Below, one piece after another: positions 46,876 to 59,459 of a stretch of 64,000 nt of DNA. Location of the stretch: assembly GCA_030549205.1 (NCBI GenBank), contig JAUKTV010000027.1, forward strand, positions 62,001 through 126,000, in the 5' to 3' direction. The notes beneath the pieces were generated by a model. It saw nothing but the letters and a program-made list of their open reading frames with translations, searched no databases and was not told where the DNA came from. A program made the position numbers and the translations under genes. Numbering within the stretch: the first letter of the stretch is position 1; each line of letters begins with the position of its first letter. The stretch comes from Apiosordaria backusii (Eukaryota > Ascomycota > Sordariomycetes > Sordariales > Lasiosphaeriaceae).

Positions 46876-47745
46876 ATGTCCCTCTGCAAAGCCTGCCACC
46901 AACCCCTAATCCTCCAATTCGAGCCCGACTCAGAAGACGAGTCCCTCTCCCCCCCCGAAGACCAACCCCCCATCCCCGACGACCTCCACCTCCCCTGCTC
47001 ATGCCACTTCCACTGGCAATGCCTCCTCGACCAATCCCCCACCGTCGCCCTCTCCCTCACCTGCCCCTCCTGCAACACCTACCTCCCCTCTAACCCCCCG
47101 CCGGCTCTTCATCTTCCAACTCCGGCTCCTCCACCAACCCCTTCATAACAACCTCCCAAACCGCCCAAATCCTCACCACCTACACTAACGAAGGCGTAAG
47201 TTTGCCCCTCCCCCCTTACCCCCCCCCCTTTCTCCCTTTATATCCTAACCAACCTGGTCTAGGGCATGCAAGAAAACCTCAACATCCTCCCCCACCTAAC
47301 AGAAGAATCCCACCTCCTTTCCCACCCCTCCCACCGCCCCGCCCGCGCCCTCCACACCCTCTCCAGCGAAGGCGACACCTCCGGCCTCCTCGAGCTCCTC
47401 GCCGACGCCGACTCCGACCCCGAAATCACCCTCTCCCTCCCCCAGCTCCTCTCCTTCCGCGACCCCCTCAACAACTCCAAAACCGCCCTCCACGTCGCCC
47501 TCGAGAACACCCAAGAAGAAATCTTTTGGCTTCTTCTATGGCTCGCCAGCGGGGTCCATACCTCCGTTTTCCCCGAGCAAGTCGTCCAGAGCTGTGAGGG
47601 CGTCGGCCTACCCAGGCGGCAGACCGTCCCAAAAGAAGAAGACCTGAGGTTCATCCCCGACGGGGAGGGGAGCACGCCGGGGAGGTATTGTGTCGAGTTG
47701 GGGGGTGCGTGGAAGCAGTATGCGGAGAGGTTGGGGATGGTGTAA
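46876..47745 (+). CDS. RING-like zinc-binding protein with one-base shift
   Basis: Exons 46876-47195 and 47263-47745. The N-terminus has a RING-like Cys/His pattern: CKAC, then LPCSCHFHWQC, then CPSC. This suggests an E3 ubiquitin ligase or similar zinc-binding adaptor. After TYLPSN the frame reads Pro-rich residues and reaches TAA near 47146. The other frame continues with GSSSSNSGSSTNPFITTSQTA-type sequence to a good donor, and it joins the second exon (GMQENLNILPHLTEE) in phase. The break is at the six-C run 47094-47099, where one more C would restore a 267-residue protein. Downstream residues are a helical region with FWLLLWLASG and a C-terminal GRYCVELGGAWKQYAERLGM. An error in the C-run or a recent mutation are both possible. 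The ligase role is inferred from the Cys pattern only. Confidence 0.75.
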
Positions 47746-48470
47746 AAAACTGACTAAACTAGAATTGGTAGAGATGGATGGACAACAGTAATAAAAATTA
47801 TGATACCTACCAAAAAGGGACGGCGATGCTTCATAGATGGTAGGTAAGGGGAAAAAAAAATGAAAAAGGGGGATTGTAGGGATATGCTAAAAGGCGGTGT
47901 TGCTTTTTCGGGGACCATGAGCAATGAAAAGTTACGTACATCAATCATACAAGACATGGCAATGAACTTTTGATGATTCAAAACTATTTTCAACCCTCGA
48001 AATTGAAAGCTTCAGACGATAATAACAATCCCGGCGGCATCCTCTATATCTATAGTCCCAAGCTTCCGTCCGTCAATTAATCCCAACATATACAAGGTTG
48101 TATCTGCTGGGCCTTTGTGGACTCTAGGTATCCAAGGTTGTAAGACACTTGTTGCCCAAACTCTTTTATTCTTCACCTTAGCCTTTGAACTTACTTAGTC
48201 CACCCACGCTTTTACTACACCAACATCCAACTCAAACAAGTCATCATTGTGGTGTTACTTCATTGGACAGTGTGCATCACTCAAACATTAATAAAAGACT
48301 CATTATTTCACTTCTTAACCATCAAGACATCATATACCATGTCGATATGTACAATAAAAAGACGCTAATAATATTCCCAACCCTTTTATAAACTCAACTC
48401 CGCACCCAATTCCCCCTGTCCAAACCAGTACCCGATAAAAATTGACGCAAAACCGTCATCTCATCTTCGC
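47746..48470. other. AT-rich 3' spacer
   Basis: 3' regions of the RING-like and polymerase genes, which converge. No gene is seen. Confidence 0.65.
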
Positions 48471-51400
48471 CTAACAAGCCGCAGCAACCATCGCCGGCCG
48501 GACTCGGCTCTTGCGATTCCCAAGCTTCGCATGTGTCTTCTTCCATGACTGATCGAACACGGCGGGCTTGGGCTTGAGCTGAAAGTCCTGAATCCCGAGC
48601 CGCCTAACCACCTGGAACGAACCTGTGCCAATCGACATGGTCTGACCCATGATGATGCACTCACTCACTCCGAGAATCCGGTCCGTCTTCATGCCGGCCG
48701 CAGCATCAAACAAGTGGTCCGGCGTCTTCTCGAACGAGGCCAGCTGGAGAACGCTGTCGCGCATCTTGGCGAGACCGAACCGCGTGATGCCCAGAATGTC
48801 GCCTTTGTATGTCATGACATCGGCCAAAAGCTCCATGTGGCGAGGGTCGATGTTCATGTCGCCCATGACCTGCTGGATCTCAAAGGCAATGGTTGTCCGG
48901 GCCGCCTCGATGCCCAGCACATCGCGGCATTCCATAACAGAGTTGGTGAGGCACTTGGTGCCAACCACACCTTCTGTAGTCATGCATGCGCGCAGACCGT
49001 AACCTTCCACAAGCACCGTGTGTGCAGACGTCTTGCTGTCGACATTGATGATGGCTCTGGTTGCCTCCGGGTGACCAGCAATGGGGACCTGCGGTAGCAT
49101 GCGCTTCAGGAAGTTGACCCTCAACTGGAAGTCGGCTGCCGACTCATCCGCTGGGTTGGCGACAGTCAATCCCTTTTCGATAGCCGCAGCACGTTGCCTC
49201 GCCGCCTTCCGGGCCGCCGTCGCATCCTGCCATGTGTTGTGGACAAGCACTTCAATGACATTCTTGGAAACCTTCAAGTCCTCCGGCTCCACCTTCAGCT
49301 TGAGCTTCTTGGCCTTGACGATGGCCTCGGCAATGTCGTTAGTCGTGATGCCGATTTGCTCCAGATTGTCGAGGCCCTCTTTGTCAAGCTTGAGCACGAT
49401 CTTGGCGACGTCCTGCAACCAGACGTCATCGACCCACTGAAGAATATCCCCAATGTACGTCTTTTCAATTCTGTGCTTGACAGCCCGGGCCGCACTGATA
49501 TCCTTAGTATTTTCCAGGACGCAAGTGATGACGGGCGTGCTGATAGTCTTGGAGGCGTTGATAATCTCCTTAATACGGGGCACACCCTGTGTGATACTCA
49601 TGCCTGCAACACCGGCGAAATGGAAGGTCTTGAGCGTCATCTGCGTTCCGGGCTCGCCGATCGACTGAGCTCCCACGGCGCCCACAGCGTGACCTGGCTC
49701 GACCTGTGCCTTCTTGTACTTCTCCAGGCATAGCTCTATGAATTTCCGGAGGCTGGACTCGGACACCTTGGCTGTGAGGTCCGCATGGTTTTGCCCCTTG
49801 ACCCGCGACTCGTCGTCTAGATCGACATCCATCTCGGACTCACTCCTATTCACCCTGTTGATCGCAGCCCTCATTGCCAGATCGTCGTCTGGGACACCGG
49901 GATCGAGCCCAACCGACTTGCGAATCTTGGCCAGTTTCGTCGCGCGCTGCGTGATATATGTCCGAACACTATTAAGGTACTCTCTTGCTGATTCGTGCTC
50001 GTCAACGGCCATGAAAGCTTCGCGGTCGTTGCTCGTGCGAATCTGCTCATCGGTAATCTCGGTAATCACCTTGCCTGTAAGCATGTCACGTCTGACGTAC
50101 AACGCCCGCTGCTGATCCAGAATCTCCTTGCACAGCTTTTGTATCTCCCACGGCAGCAGCCCTCGTTCCGAGTTACTCCACGTGATTGTTTGGGAGTGGT
50201 TCCAGGTGCGATCAAAGTTGACAGGCCTGGCGTCTCCCTCCATATCCACTGGGTCAAGTCTATCCGCACCGTACTGGAACTGCACAATGCCTCCTTCCGA
50301 GGTGCGCACCGTGTCGTCGTACTGAGTAGACAAGTCTTCGAGCGACTTCATCAAGCGTCTGGACATGTAACCTGTCTCGGCCGTCTTGACGGCGGTATCG
50401 ACTAAACCTTCTCTGCCGGAAATGGCGTGGAACAAGAACTCGGTAGGGTGCAGGCCAGTGTAGAAACTGTTTTTCACGAAGCCCTTCGCTGCCGCTCGCT
50501 TGTCGCCCTTTTCAAAGTGAGGCAGAGTGCGGTTTTGGAACCCATCTGCTACACGTTTACCACCAATAATTTGTTGACCGACGCAGGCAATCATCTGAGC
50601 GACGTTGATTTCGGAGCCCTTGGACCCAGACTTGGCCATGATGAGCGGCGCATTGTTTCTGCTGAGATTCTCAGTGCAGTAGCTACCAGCAGCCTGGCGA
50701 ACAGCACTGAGTGTTCCCGAAAGCTTGGTCTCCAAAGTCTCTTTCATGTCGCAGCCCGGGGCTTTCTCAAGAGTGCCATTCTCCGCCTTGGCAATGTAGC
50801 CGTCGCACACCTTCAAAGCATCGTCGAGAAGCTTGAGCTTGTGGTTCGTCAAGGACCGCGAAGGATATACATCACCGACTCCAATGGAAAAGCCGCGTAA
50901 TGTCAGTGTTCTGGCACAGAGCTTGGCCAGACGGTTCATCGTCGCGGCTGCATAGTCAGGTCCGTAGTCTCTAAGAATTACGTAGAACACGGAGTTCTTC
51001 TTGCCCTCTCCGACCGTTGACTTGTCCATACGACCGCAGATCACCTCGGAGTTGCGAACAACTAGGAAAGAGTCGTCGATGTCCATGTCCGGAGGCTGAA
51101 GGTTTCCCTTGTTGTAGACTTTGTTCTTCGCATCGAGGTTGACCAGGACAGGCGACTCTTTGTTGGGCCGCATCATGACGTTGAAAATCTGCTTGCCTGT
51201 CCAGAGGGCCTTGGGCTTGAGGATGGCAGGGGGCGGAAGCTCGAGGTACGTATCGCCGAGGAGCATCTGTGTGCAGATGTAAGTGAAGCTACTTCTATCA
51301 TAGAACCTATCCTTGCCGCTCAACAGATAAGCAGCTGTAATGAAATCCTGAGTGGCGGCAATGATGGGTTCGCCGTTTTTGGGAGTGCACAGATTGTTCT

Positions 51401-53090
51401 TGACGCCCATCAGGTTGATAGCCTCGGCCCTCGCTTCTTCTGTCTGCGGGACGTGAAGGTTCATCTCGTCACCGTCGAAATCGGCATTGTATGGCGAGCA
51501 GACACATTCGTTCAGGCGGAATGTTCTCCAGGGCCTGATCTTTGCATAATGGCTCATGATACTCAGTTTGTGAAGAGATGGCTGACGATTGAACAGGACA
51601 ATGTCGTTATCTTCAAGGTGCCGTTCCACGACGTCTCCAAACTCAAGCTTATCTGCCGTTTTCTCGCGTATATGATCTTTCTGGTGCTTCAAGGCGAACT
51701 TCATGTCTCCGTTGTTTTTTTTGACTTGGTGAGCGCCGGGGTAAACACTCGGACCGTTTCTGACACAGGCCTTGAGCTTCTCGATATTGGCCCGATTGAC
51801 ACGCTCAGGGTATGTGAGGTTCATGGCGACACGCTCGGGGACTGCCACCTGTTCAATGCTCAAGTTTGGGTCGGGGGAGATGACTGTCCGTCCGCTGAAG
51901 TCGACACGTTTTCCCGAAAGATTGCCACGGAAACGACCTTGCTTTCCCTTGAGACGTTGGCAAAAGCCACGAGTGGTCTTACCAAAGCCTGGCTGCGTTA
52001 GGCCGGGTACATCGCTGTTGACGTACATGCCGACTTGTAGCTGGAGAAATTCCCACTGCTCCATGACACTAGAAAGCTGTGTGCCTTTCAGCAAAGCTGC
52101 CCGCAAGTGAGCCCCATAAATCACAATTTCGGCAAGTTTGCTGGTAATGTCGTCTTCGTTACTCGCGCTTTCCTGGGCTACAGACGGTCTGATACAAAGC
52201 GGGGGAGCTGGGATGTACCGCCAAAGGAACATTTCAGGTCGACCTTCGGCAGGATCCAGGCCCAGCAACTCGCAATCGACAGGGCTGATTTCCTTGAACA
52301 GGTTAAGAACCTTGAGAGGATGCATATCATCCATGGCCCGGCGAGTGTGCTTCCCAAGCTCGGCGAAATGGGCCTTTGCGTTTTCGAAGGACGCATCAAA
52401 CTCAATCTTGCTCTCAGGGGCGACCTTTTTCTGGGCGGTTGACTTGTTGTAGGCCACAAACTTGTCATGGACAAGTTTCATGACGCTGAGTTTCCGGATG
52501 GTCCCCTGCAGGTCACCGCAATGGTAGCAGTTCCTGACCTTTCTGCACTGTTCGTTGATGCGCTTGAGCACTGCTGTTCGGGCCATGTTGTCCTGTTGAC
52601 GGCGGAGTGATTTGAGGAAATTGCGGCGCTCGGTATCGGTCAGGAGGATCTTGGAGCATGACTTGCAAATGTTTTGCAGAGTCGACTGGATGTATTTGAG
52701 ATAGCCGATATGGAAAACGGGGAGCGGGAGCTGGACGTAGCCAAAGTGACCAGGACATGCGTGGAGATCTTGGTTGCAGGTGCCGCACCTCGCATCGGGT
52801 TTCGGGCTCGAGGTTCCCTGTGGGAGATGTTAGCCCTGGTATGTATGCGAGGGGTCAGGTAAAAGGTTGATTCTCACCAGACGGGTATCGAGGGGCCCAT
52901 GTTTGAATGGGGCTCGGTTGTTCTCGACATCGTACAGCAAAGGGTCGGATACCTCGAGCACGCCTTGATTGAGGATGTCCTGGGTGGATTGAATGCCAAA
53001 CTTCAGAGCCTTGAAGCGCTTTGGAACCTGATCTTTCACCAACGTCTTGTGGTTTTCAGAGGCCTTGCCGGCCCCGAGTTCGGGCTCCAT
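48471..53090 (-). CDS. rpc1: RNA polymerase III largest subunit
   Basis: Exons 53090-52878 and 52817-48471 give about 1,519 residues, slightly longer than yeast C160 (1,460). The catalytic subunit of RNA polymerase III, which makes tRNA and 5S rRNA. Features in order: an N-terminal zinc-binding clamp (CGTCNQDLHACPGHFG), a second Cys cluster (CKSCSK, CYHCGD), RFRGNLSGKRVDFSGRTVISPDPNL, the active-site loop NADFDGDEMN (from residue 515, three Mg-binding Asp), the bridge helix region (GLHPTEFLFHAISGREGLVDTAVKTAETGY), the trigger loop (GEPGTQMTLKTFHFAG) and the jaw. There is no heptad CTD, which excludes Pol II. The closest alternative, Pol I, is excluded by the compact C-terminus and the GITRFGLAKMRDSVLQLASFEKT end, characteristic of RPC1. 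Confidence 0.98.
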
Positions 53091-53988
53091 TGTATTGTGT
53101 TGTCGCGGCGAGATGGAACAACGAATTGCCCCTCGATGTAGCTGTGCTACCTGCTCATAGCGAGCTCGCCGTGATGTGTGAGTTGAGAAAACTTAGTCGC
53201 GGTGGGAAAGAGTCAGCGGAGAGAGGCGTGGAATTGTGGGATGAGTGGTTGATTTTTCCAGCGAAGCGTGGGTGGTTGGCGACGACAAGAGGCGTGATAA
53301 GGTTTGTGATTGCAGCAGCGACCAAGAATAATTTTGTCGGCGAAGGCGGGGCAGGCTAAGAAATGACTCCAACGCCGAGAGTCGTACCCCACCATTCCCT
53401 GCAGTCCCCCTGCCCACTCTGGTGCAGGGGCATGGATCAAGTGAGGAACATCGGTACTTGGGATCTTGGCAGAGGTACTTCCAAACCACATACTACAGGC
53501 TTGATAGACAAGTACAAAAGGAGCATCTCAAAGTATCTCAGCCTGCCGGGAAGACTGCGGGGCAACGGCTTTTCTCTGGCCAATCATGAGCAGTGCTTCA
53601 AGCACCCTCCGTCATCGTGTGCTGTCGGCGGTCGCAAATGTCACGAGCTTCGGCTGGAGAGTTGTCCAGGGAGCTGACCGAAACAAGAGACCGCATCTTG
53701 TTGGGCCTGTAATTGTGACATTGGATGATACTATTCCTTTGCCCATTCCTCGAGTCTTCCGTTGTTGCGCCAAGCCTTTGAGGACGATAAGCGAATCAAC
53801 AACTGGCATCAAAGCTGCGTGCTTCAATCGACAAGTTGGCGCCTCTTGCTGCTCGTTCGATCTGGGCGGGGAGCACCGTTGGGCGATACTCGCTACACCG
53901 CACTCCCTTTCAGAACCGTCGATACATTTGGAGGATAACAACCGGCGTTTCGAACTTCGATCCTGGGTCACCCAGGCATCCCAGAGCT
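53091..53988. other. Divergent spacer or possible extra 5' exon of the DDHD gene
   Basis: The polymerase promoter lies at left. From 53586 an open frame starting MSSASSTLRHRVL could be an upstream exon of the DDHD phospholipase. A weak donor (GTAATT at about 53709) and in-phase acceptors at 53814 or 53835 would join it to a basic, presequence-like stretch. This is not certain enough to call. Confidence 0.45.
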
Positions 53989-56900
53989 ATGGCTTCCACG
54001 CCAGCCCCAAACACTGCTGAGAAGAAGGTCGAGAAGTCATATCTAGCTTCCGCCGTTGATTCTATCAATCCCTGGGCTGGCCCGCGCAGCACAACTCCCA
54101 CCCCCAAAGATCCTCAACCAAGTGTCGCCCCTTCGACTACGGTCGACCATACCCTGAATCCTTTCTATGGGCAAAGCTTCAAACGATATCCCCCAGACTG
54201 CCCCCCGCCCAATGTACTATGGTTCCATGCTGTCGACGTGAGTTTCCCGTGGTAGGCCTTGGTTGAGCTCGAACTAAACCTAAGCATCGACTCTAGGTGC
54301 CAAAACGCAAACCCAAGTTCATGATCACCAAGGCCGCTGCCGATTCCAAACCTCAACAACCAAAGAAATACGTCGCATTCGAATCCCATGATTCTCGAGC
54401 CGTAGAGGCCGCCTACCAGGCTAAACTGCAGGAGCTGGAGGACGAACGTAGAACAAACACTGGGAATGCGCTTGCTCGCACGGGGACTAAGCGCCCACGA
54501 GCCGTGTCTGGTGAGGAAGGAAACGATGTACGCAGCGGCGGAGCGAAAACTAGAGTTCCGGTGAATGAGGACTTCTTGTTTGATGTGGATATTGAGGAGC
54601 GCGAGCTTGCGCCCATATACTGGGAAGGTCCTGTGTATGAGGTCCGCCGCGGAAGTTGGTTTTATCAGGAAGGCTCCACGCTCCGGCCTTGTGAGGAAAA
54701 TCTGGCTGCCCAGCTCGAAGAGGGATATCTCAAGATCAAGCCATGGCGGTACCCGAAGGCACCCACCAACCCAACAACAAAAGGGCCTACGCCTAAGGGC
54801 TCCACGGAGAACCTAAAACCCGTTGATGACTCCCAGGTCAAGGCCAGCACCAAGACCGTCGCCGCTGTCCCGCAACACCAGCCCCAGACCTATCGACTGT
54901 TCGGTAGTTACATGAATAGCGTGGCAACGTATCAGGATGCCAACACTGCGTGGTTGTCTTCCGATGGGATGCTCTCTTGGGTTACATCGACAGTGTACGA
55001 AAGGTTTGCGGGTGGTGGATATATGAGCGGTGTGAAGCTTGTTCGGGGATATGCAGAGGCAAAAAAGGTGAAGGAGAAGGAAGAGAAGCGGCCAGTAACG
55101 CCAGCAGGGACAAAGTCAACATCCAAGGAGCAAGGCGATGAGACCCCCAAGGCCTTCAAAAGGCGCTCGGCACCGCCAACAAGTGCGCGGCCTAGCTTGG
55201 ACGAGGATGCAGAGTCTGAAATAGACAATCCTCGGAACTCATTGTCTCGCCAGCTTTCTAATCTGATGGAGCGGGCAGAGGACCCAGAAGCTGAGGCTGA
55301 GGCCATCCGGGTGCGGGAGGAAAAGGAAATGATGGGCGATTACAATACCAGTGCTGGTGAGAACCAAGGCCGTGACATCGAGCATCTGGTGTTGGTGACC
55401 CACGGCATCGGGCAGTTGTTATCTCGGAGGTGAGTGTTCTGACAGGGCGCATATGACCAGCATTCTGACCAGCTTGAAACAGAATGGATAGCATAAACTT
55501 CGTGCACGATGTCAACATTCTTCGAAAGACGCTCAAGAGTGTGTATTCTGTATCTGCAGATCTACGGGCACTCAATTCTGAGATCGGCGAAAGTGGTCCG
55601 GGCAACTGTCGTGTTCAGGTATTGCCTGTGATCTGGCGCCACCGTCTTGACTTTCCCAAACGCAAGCCAAAGAGAGGAGAGCATGACCTTGGCGAAACTC
55701 TTGATGAGGAAGATGAATATCCATCTCTGGAGGATATAACCATCGAAGGCCTTGCCTTTGCCCGCTCTCTTATCTCTGATCTCGCCCTCGACGTGCTTCT
55801 CTACCAAAGCGCTTACCGAGAGCAGATTGCCGACATTGTCGTCAAAGAATCCAACCACATCTACAAAACCTTCAAAGAACGCAATCCCGAATTCAAGGGC
55901 AAAGTCCACATCGTGGGCCACTCTCTCGGCTCGGCCATCATGTTTGACATCCTCTGCAGACAAAAAGAAAAAGTCCCTACTACCTTGTCACCGCGGAACC
56001 CCTTGCGCATCTGGCCCGTCTCGGAAGACCGCTACGAGCCCAAACAGAGCAAAGACCTAGCCTTTGACTTTGACGTGGAGGACTTTTACTGTCTCGGCTC
56101 GCCGATTGGTCTCTTTCAGATGCTCAAAGGCAGGACAATCTCCGCCAGGAACCTACCACACGCCGTCCCGTCCGAGAGCCCACTGAACCCGGATTACATG
56201 GAAGACCCCTTTCTCACTACCCCTCCGTACTCTTATGCGAGCGACCGGCGTTTATCCCCTATTACCGGCCACCCTTTCAGCGTCTCCTCTCCCAAAGTCG
56301 CCCAGCTATTCAACATTTTTCACCCTTCTGACCCGATTGCTTACCGCCTAGAGCCGTTGATATCCCAGATCATGTCCACCCTGAAACCTCAGGCGTTGCC
56401 TTACACGAAAAAGACCATCTTTGGGTCTGTCGCTCCACAAGGACTCACCGGCCTCGGCGCGAAAGTCGGGCAAAGTGTCACAGGGCTGTGGAGCAGTTTC
56501 TCCGCCGGGATCGCAAGCAGCTTGCTCAATCGCAGTCTGGGACTCACGCAGGAGGACGTAGCCAACATCAACGCCTCCCACCAAGACCAACAACACCAAA
56601 GACAGCTCTCCCTCAGTCCTGGCGGTGGCGGAGGTGCCGGTTCCCTCTCCCCCAACGGCAAAGAAAAGGAGAAGAAAATCGAAGACCACGTCGAAAAAAG
56701 CGAGAAGACGGCCGAAAGGCAAATGGCCGTCGCGAAAGAAGGCGGGGCGCTGATCGACGAAGAGCTGGAGACGCTGTTCAGTAGGTTTCAGAAGAGCAGG
56801 GTTGACATGGCTGCTGCTAGTCAGGAAACCAAGGGTGGTGGTGGTGATGGGAGTGGTGTGGTGTTGACATCGGAGAAGTGGCTGGAGGAGGAGAGAAAGG

Positions 56901-57106
56901 CGCAGAGATTGAGGAGGGAGGAGGGGAAGATTAGGGGGTTGAACAGGAACGGGAGGGTGGATTACTGTATTCAGGAGAGCGTGCTGGATTTTAACCCCAT
57001 GAACACGATTGCTTCGCACATGAGTTACTGGGCGGATGAGGATGTGGCGCATTTTGTGCTTTCGCAGTTGTTGGCTGGGCAGCGGGCGAGGACGCCGAAG
57101 GGGTGA
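53989..57106 (+). CDS. DDHD-domain phospholipase A1
   Basis: Exons 53989-54237, 54297-55429 and 55483-57106 give 1,001 residues. It probably hydrolyses phosphatidic acid or cardiolipin-type lipids, as do yeast Ddl1 and animal PA-PLA1. The N-terminal part carries the family segment VLWFHAVDVP. The lipase nucleophile S608 lies in GHSLGSA. The FDVEDFYCLGSPIGLFQML stretch and the VAQLFNIFHPSDPIAYRLEPL segment with its conserved DP are typical. The C-terminal DDHD region ends in SHMSYWADEDVAHFVLSQL. A Gly/Ser/Lys-rich linker splits the DDHD region, as in other fungal members. The start is uncertain: frame 1 is open upstream to about 53791 with a basic, acid-poor stretch (LAARSIWAGSTVGRY) that would suit mitochondrial import. 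Confidence 0.92.
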
Positions 57107-58541
57107 AAGGGGGGCGGGGTGATGATTATGATGATGGTGATGATGATGGTAGAGGGAGGTTTGGGAGGTGGTTTTTTAGAGTTGATATACCCTTATTTTA
57201 GAGGAGAATAGAAGGTTTTGGAGTTTGGAGCTGAGTGTGAGGTTTGTTTTGGAGACTGTTTGTGTTTGAGGCTGAGATAGGTGACGCTGGAAGCGAGGAT
57301 AGGTGATGCTTTAGGCCGGGATAGAATTTTATAATTGCTTGGGTTGTGAATGTCTGAGGCGTGGACTAAGCCGGGAGTGTTTCTTTACTTGTTTGTCATT
57401 ATAGGTATCTTAATCATGAGAATAAGACGAACAATAAATGTGTGAATCAAGTTGTTAGTGACAAGGATAACAATAGTGATGGTAGGAAGGTTAGTAATAA
57501 GACTGGCGGTATAAAAACCTTTATTATCCAGAGCTTAGAAAAAGCTTGGACGGTGGATGGAAAGATTTTAAAGGGAGGATGAAGAAAGTTTAGATAGGGT
57601 CTATAGAAAGCTGAGATTGAGAGCTTAATAGACAAAAAGCTTGGACTGGGTCTGTGAAAAGCGATTCTTAGTGTCATCTCACTCGGTCGACTAAAAGATG
57701 GGTGCTGAAAGTGTTACAGTAGGTAGACAGCCAGTAAAAGATTAAATAGCCGACCACAGATTTTCCCCCAGGAAAGCTACAACAAAGCAGGAAATTAGAT
57801 AAAACAGAAGTAATAGGGCTCTCGAGTTCAACAAGATCTTTTTTTCTCTCTAAAAATGGTGGTTGCTGCGGGAAGATAGATTCTTATTGTGGGGCGGCTC
57901 TGCGTTAACGAACTTTCAGGGATTGGAGTGTAAACTATGCAGAGTTTGGTTATATTGGTAAACCTTTTAGCTTGGAAAGCAGAGCTTAGATTTTCCATTA
58001 TGTAGTACCTTTTTCCGTACTTTGCACATAGGTCCCAATTAAGCTCCCCGGATTCCAATTCTCTCTTAGGAAAATTAAGGTCTATTATCGACTACCAGGT
58101 AGGTTAGAAGACCATTTGCTTAGGTACCTAAGTTCCGCCCTCTCCACCAACCTCAAGTTTAAAACGATCGATGCTCCTTGCTTATCTAAAACTATCAACA
58201 CAGTGTTTATTATTCCTAGGAGTGCCGGGTATAGGCTAGGATTGATCGCCCGGGCTAACTTATCCCCAAACAGCGCCTGGAGATCGTAGAACCGGCAGTT
58301 TCTAAGGAATGTTAGGCTACGACATACTACCTACACATTCCCATATTATATATAATATATGCCGCCATCAGGTCTCACGCCAATGCTAAGGATTGCGGAT
58401 GCAGGCTCCTGTACTTTTTGACGGATCCCCCCTTTCAAGGGCGATTATTTTCTTCAAAACTCACGTGGCGTGGCACGCGAGTCCATAGTAGCATGGTTAT
58501 ATACACAGCTCCTAATGCTTTTCCACAAAAGCAGGTATACA
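57107..58541. other. AT-rich spacer with diverged repeat
   Basis: AT-rich DNA with many TTAATA and AAAGCTT-like words and no open frame of note. About 57585-57670 resembles 62685-62770 (see repeat entry). The stretch 58080-58340 also has a degenerate look but no recognisable element. Confidence 0.5.
57585..57670. repeat. Dispersed diverged repeat, copy 1
   Basis: Shares AGAAAGCTGAGATTGAG and a following TAGAC...GACT(G/A)GG(T/C)CTGT(G/A) pattern with 62685-62770. Differences are mainly C/T and G/A changes. Confidence 0.5.
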
Positions 58542-59459
58542 TCAGTAATCCAGATCTTGCCGCACAAACCTCAGTAACCCCGCCTCAAGGGGCCAGGGGT
58601 CAACAATTCTCTCAAACTTCTCGGGCCAGTCGTCGTTCCAGACGAAATCGATAAAGGCCGCGGCATACTCCCAGTAACTCGGGTACCACCCGGCATCCTC
58701 CCAATCCAAAACAGCCGTGACACGCCATTTCCCCCCGCTCTCGTCCGGGCTTCCACTGTCTGCTGACCCAACGTCCTGAGAGACCAGAACATTCTTGCGC
58801 TGAAGATCGTCATGCGTAAACACGCTGGGGTGGCCGGCCAGTGCCGTAGGGAGATGGCGCTCGAGGAACTCGGACGTCCAGGGCTTGTATCCGTTCGATT
58901 CCCAATTGCTGCGTGACCGCCTCGCCATGGCCATGGAGAAGTCTCTCTCATCTTGGAACGGGCCGTTGAGCTGGGGTGTGGGTTCCATCGACATGAAGAA
59001 GCGATGCCGTAAGGGCCCGCCAGTGACGTTGCTAAATACCCCAGGGGAAGGGATCTGGCGCACCTGGGTGAAGATGTCTCGCAGCTGGCCAGTGATGTCG
59101 AGTTTGTTGTGCTCCGGGAGACTATCCCAGACGGTGCTGAGCTGCGTGCCTTCTTTGAATTCCATGATCAAGAAGAGTCTGTTGCCCTCGCGGTACATGG
59201 CGTAGAGTCGCGGTGCCGGAACGGAGGGGTACTTGGCGAGCAGCAAGAGGGCGTGACCTTCGTTTTCGGACACCCAGGGCGACACGCCATACTTGACGAC
59301 GAATTTCTCCCTGACGACGGCAACCCGTTGGTATCTGTCGTCGGAGATGCCCGGGAAGGTCTGGTCGGCTGCAACAATCTCGTCCAAGGACGGGAGCGGA
59401 CCAGGCAACTCGCCAGGATCGCAGAAAAAAGGGAGCGTTGGCACGGTGACGGCCGCCAT
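58542..59459 (-). CDS. APH-like phosphotransferase (kinase-like)
   Basis: A single exon of 305 residues from an ATG in a perfect CACCATGG context (an upstream in-frame codon at 59513 would add 18 residues). It belongs to the aminoglycoside phosphotransferase/choline kinase-like fold, which is expanded in filamentous fungi, mostly with unknown substrates. Visible elements are a nucleotide-binding Lys in REKFVVKYG, the hinge FLIMEFKEGTQL, the catalytic loop HDDLQRKN (H216, D218, N223), and the metal-binding DWEDAGWYP. The set is complete, so the protein could be active. There is no signal peptide or membrane segment. Antibiotic resistance should not be inferred from the family name. Confidence 0.9.
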   Translation of the reverse strand: MAAVTVPTLPFFCDPGELPGPLPSLDEIVAADQTFPGISDDRYQRVAVVREKFVVKYGVSPWVSENEGHALLLLAKYPSVPAPRLYAMYREGNRLFLIMEFKEGTQLSTVWDSLPEHNKLDITGQLRDIFTQVRQIPSPGVFSNVTGGPLRHRFFMSMEPTPQLNGPFQDERDFSMAMARRSRSNWESNGYKPWTSEFLERHLPTALAGHPSVFTHDDLQRKNVLVSQDVGSADSGSPDESGGKWRVTAVLDWEDAGWYPSYWEYAAAFIDFVWNDDWPEKFERIVDPWPLEAGLLRFVRQDLDY

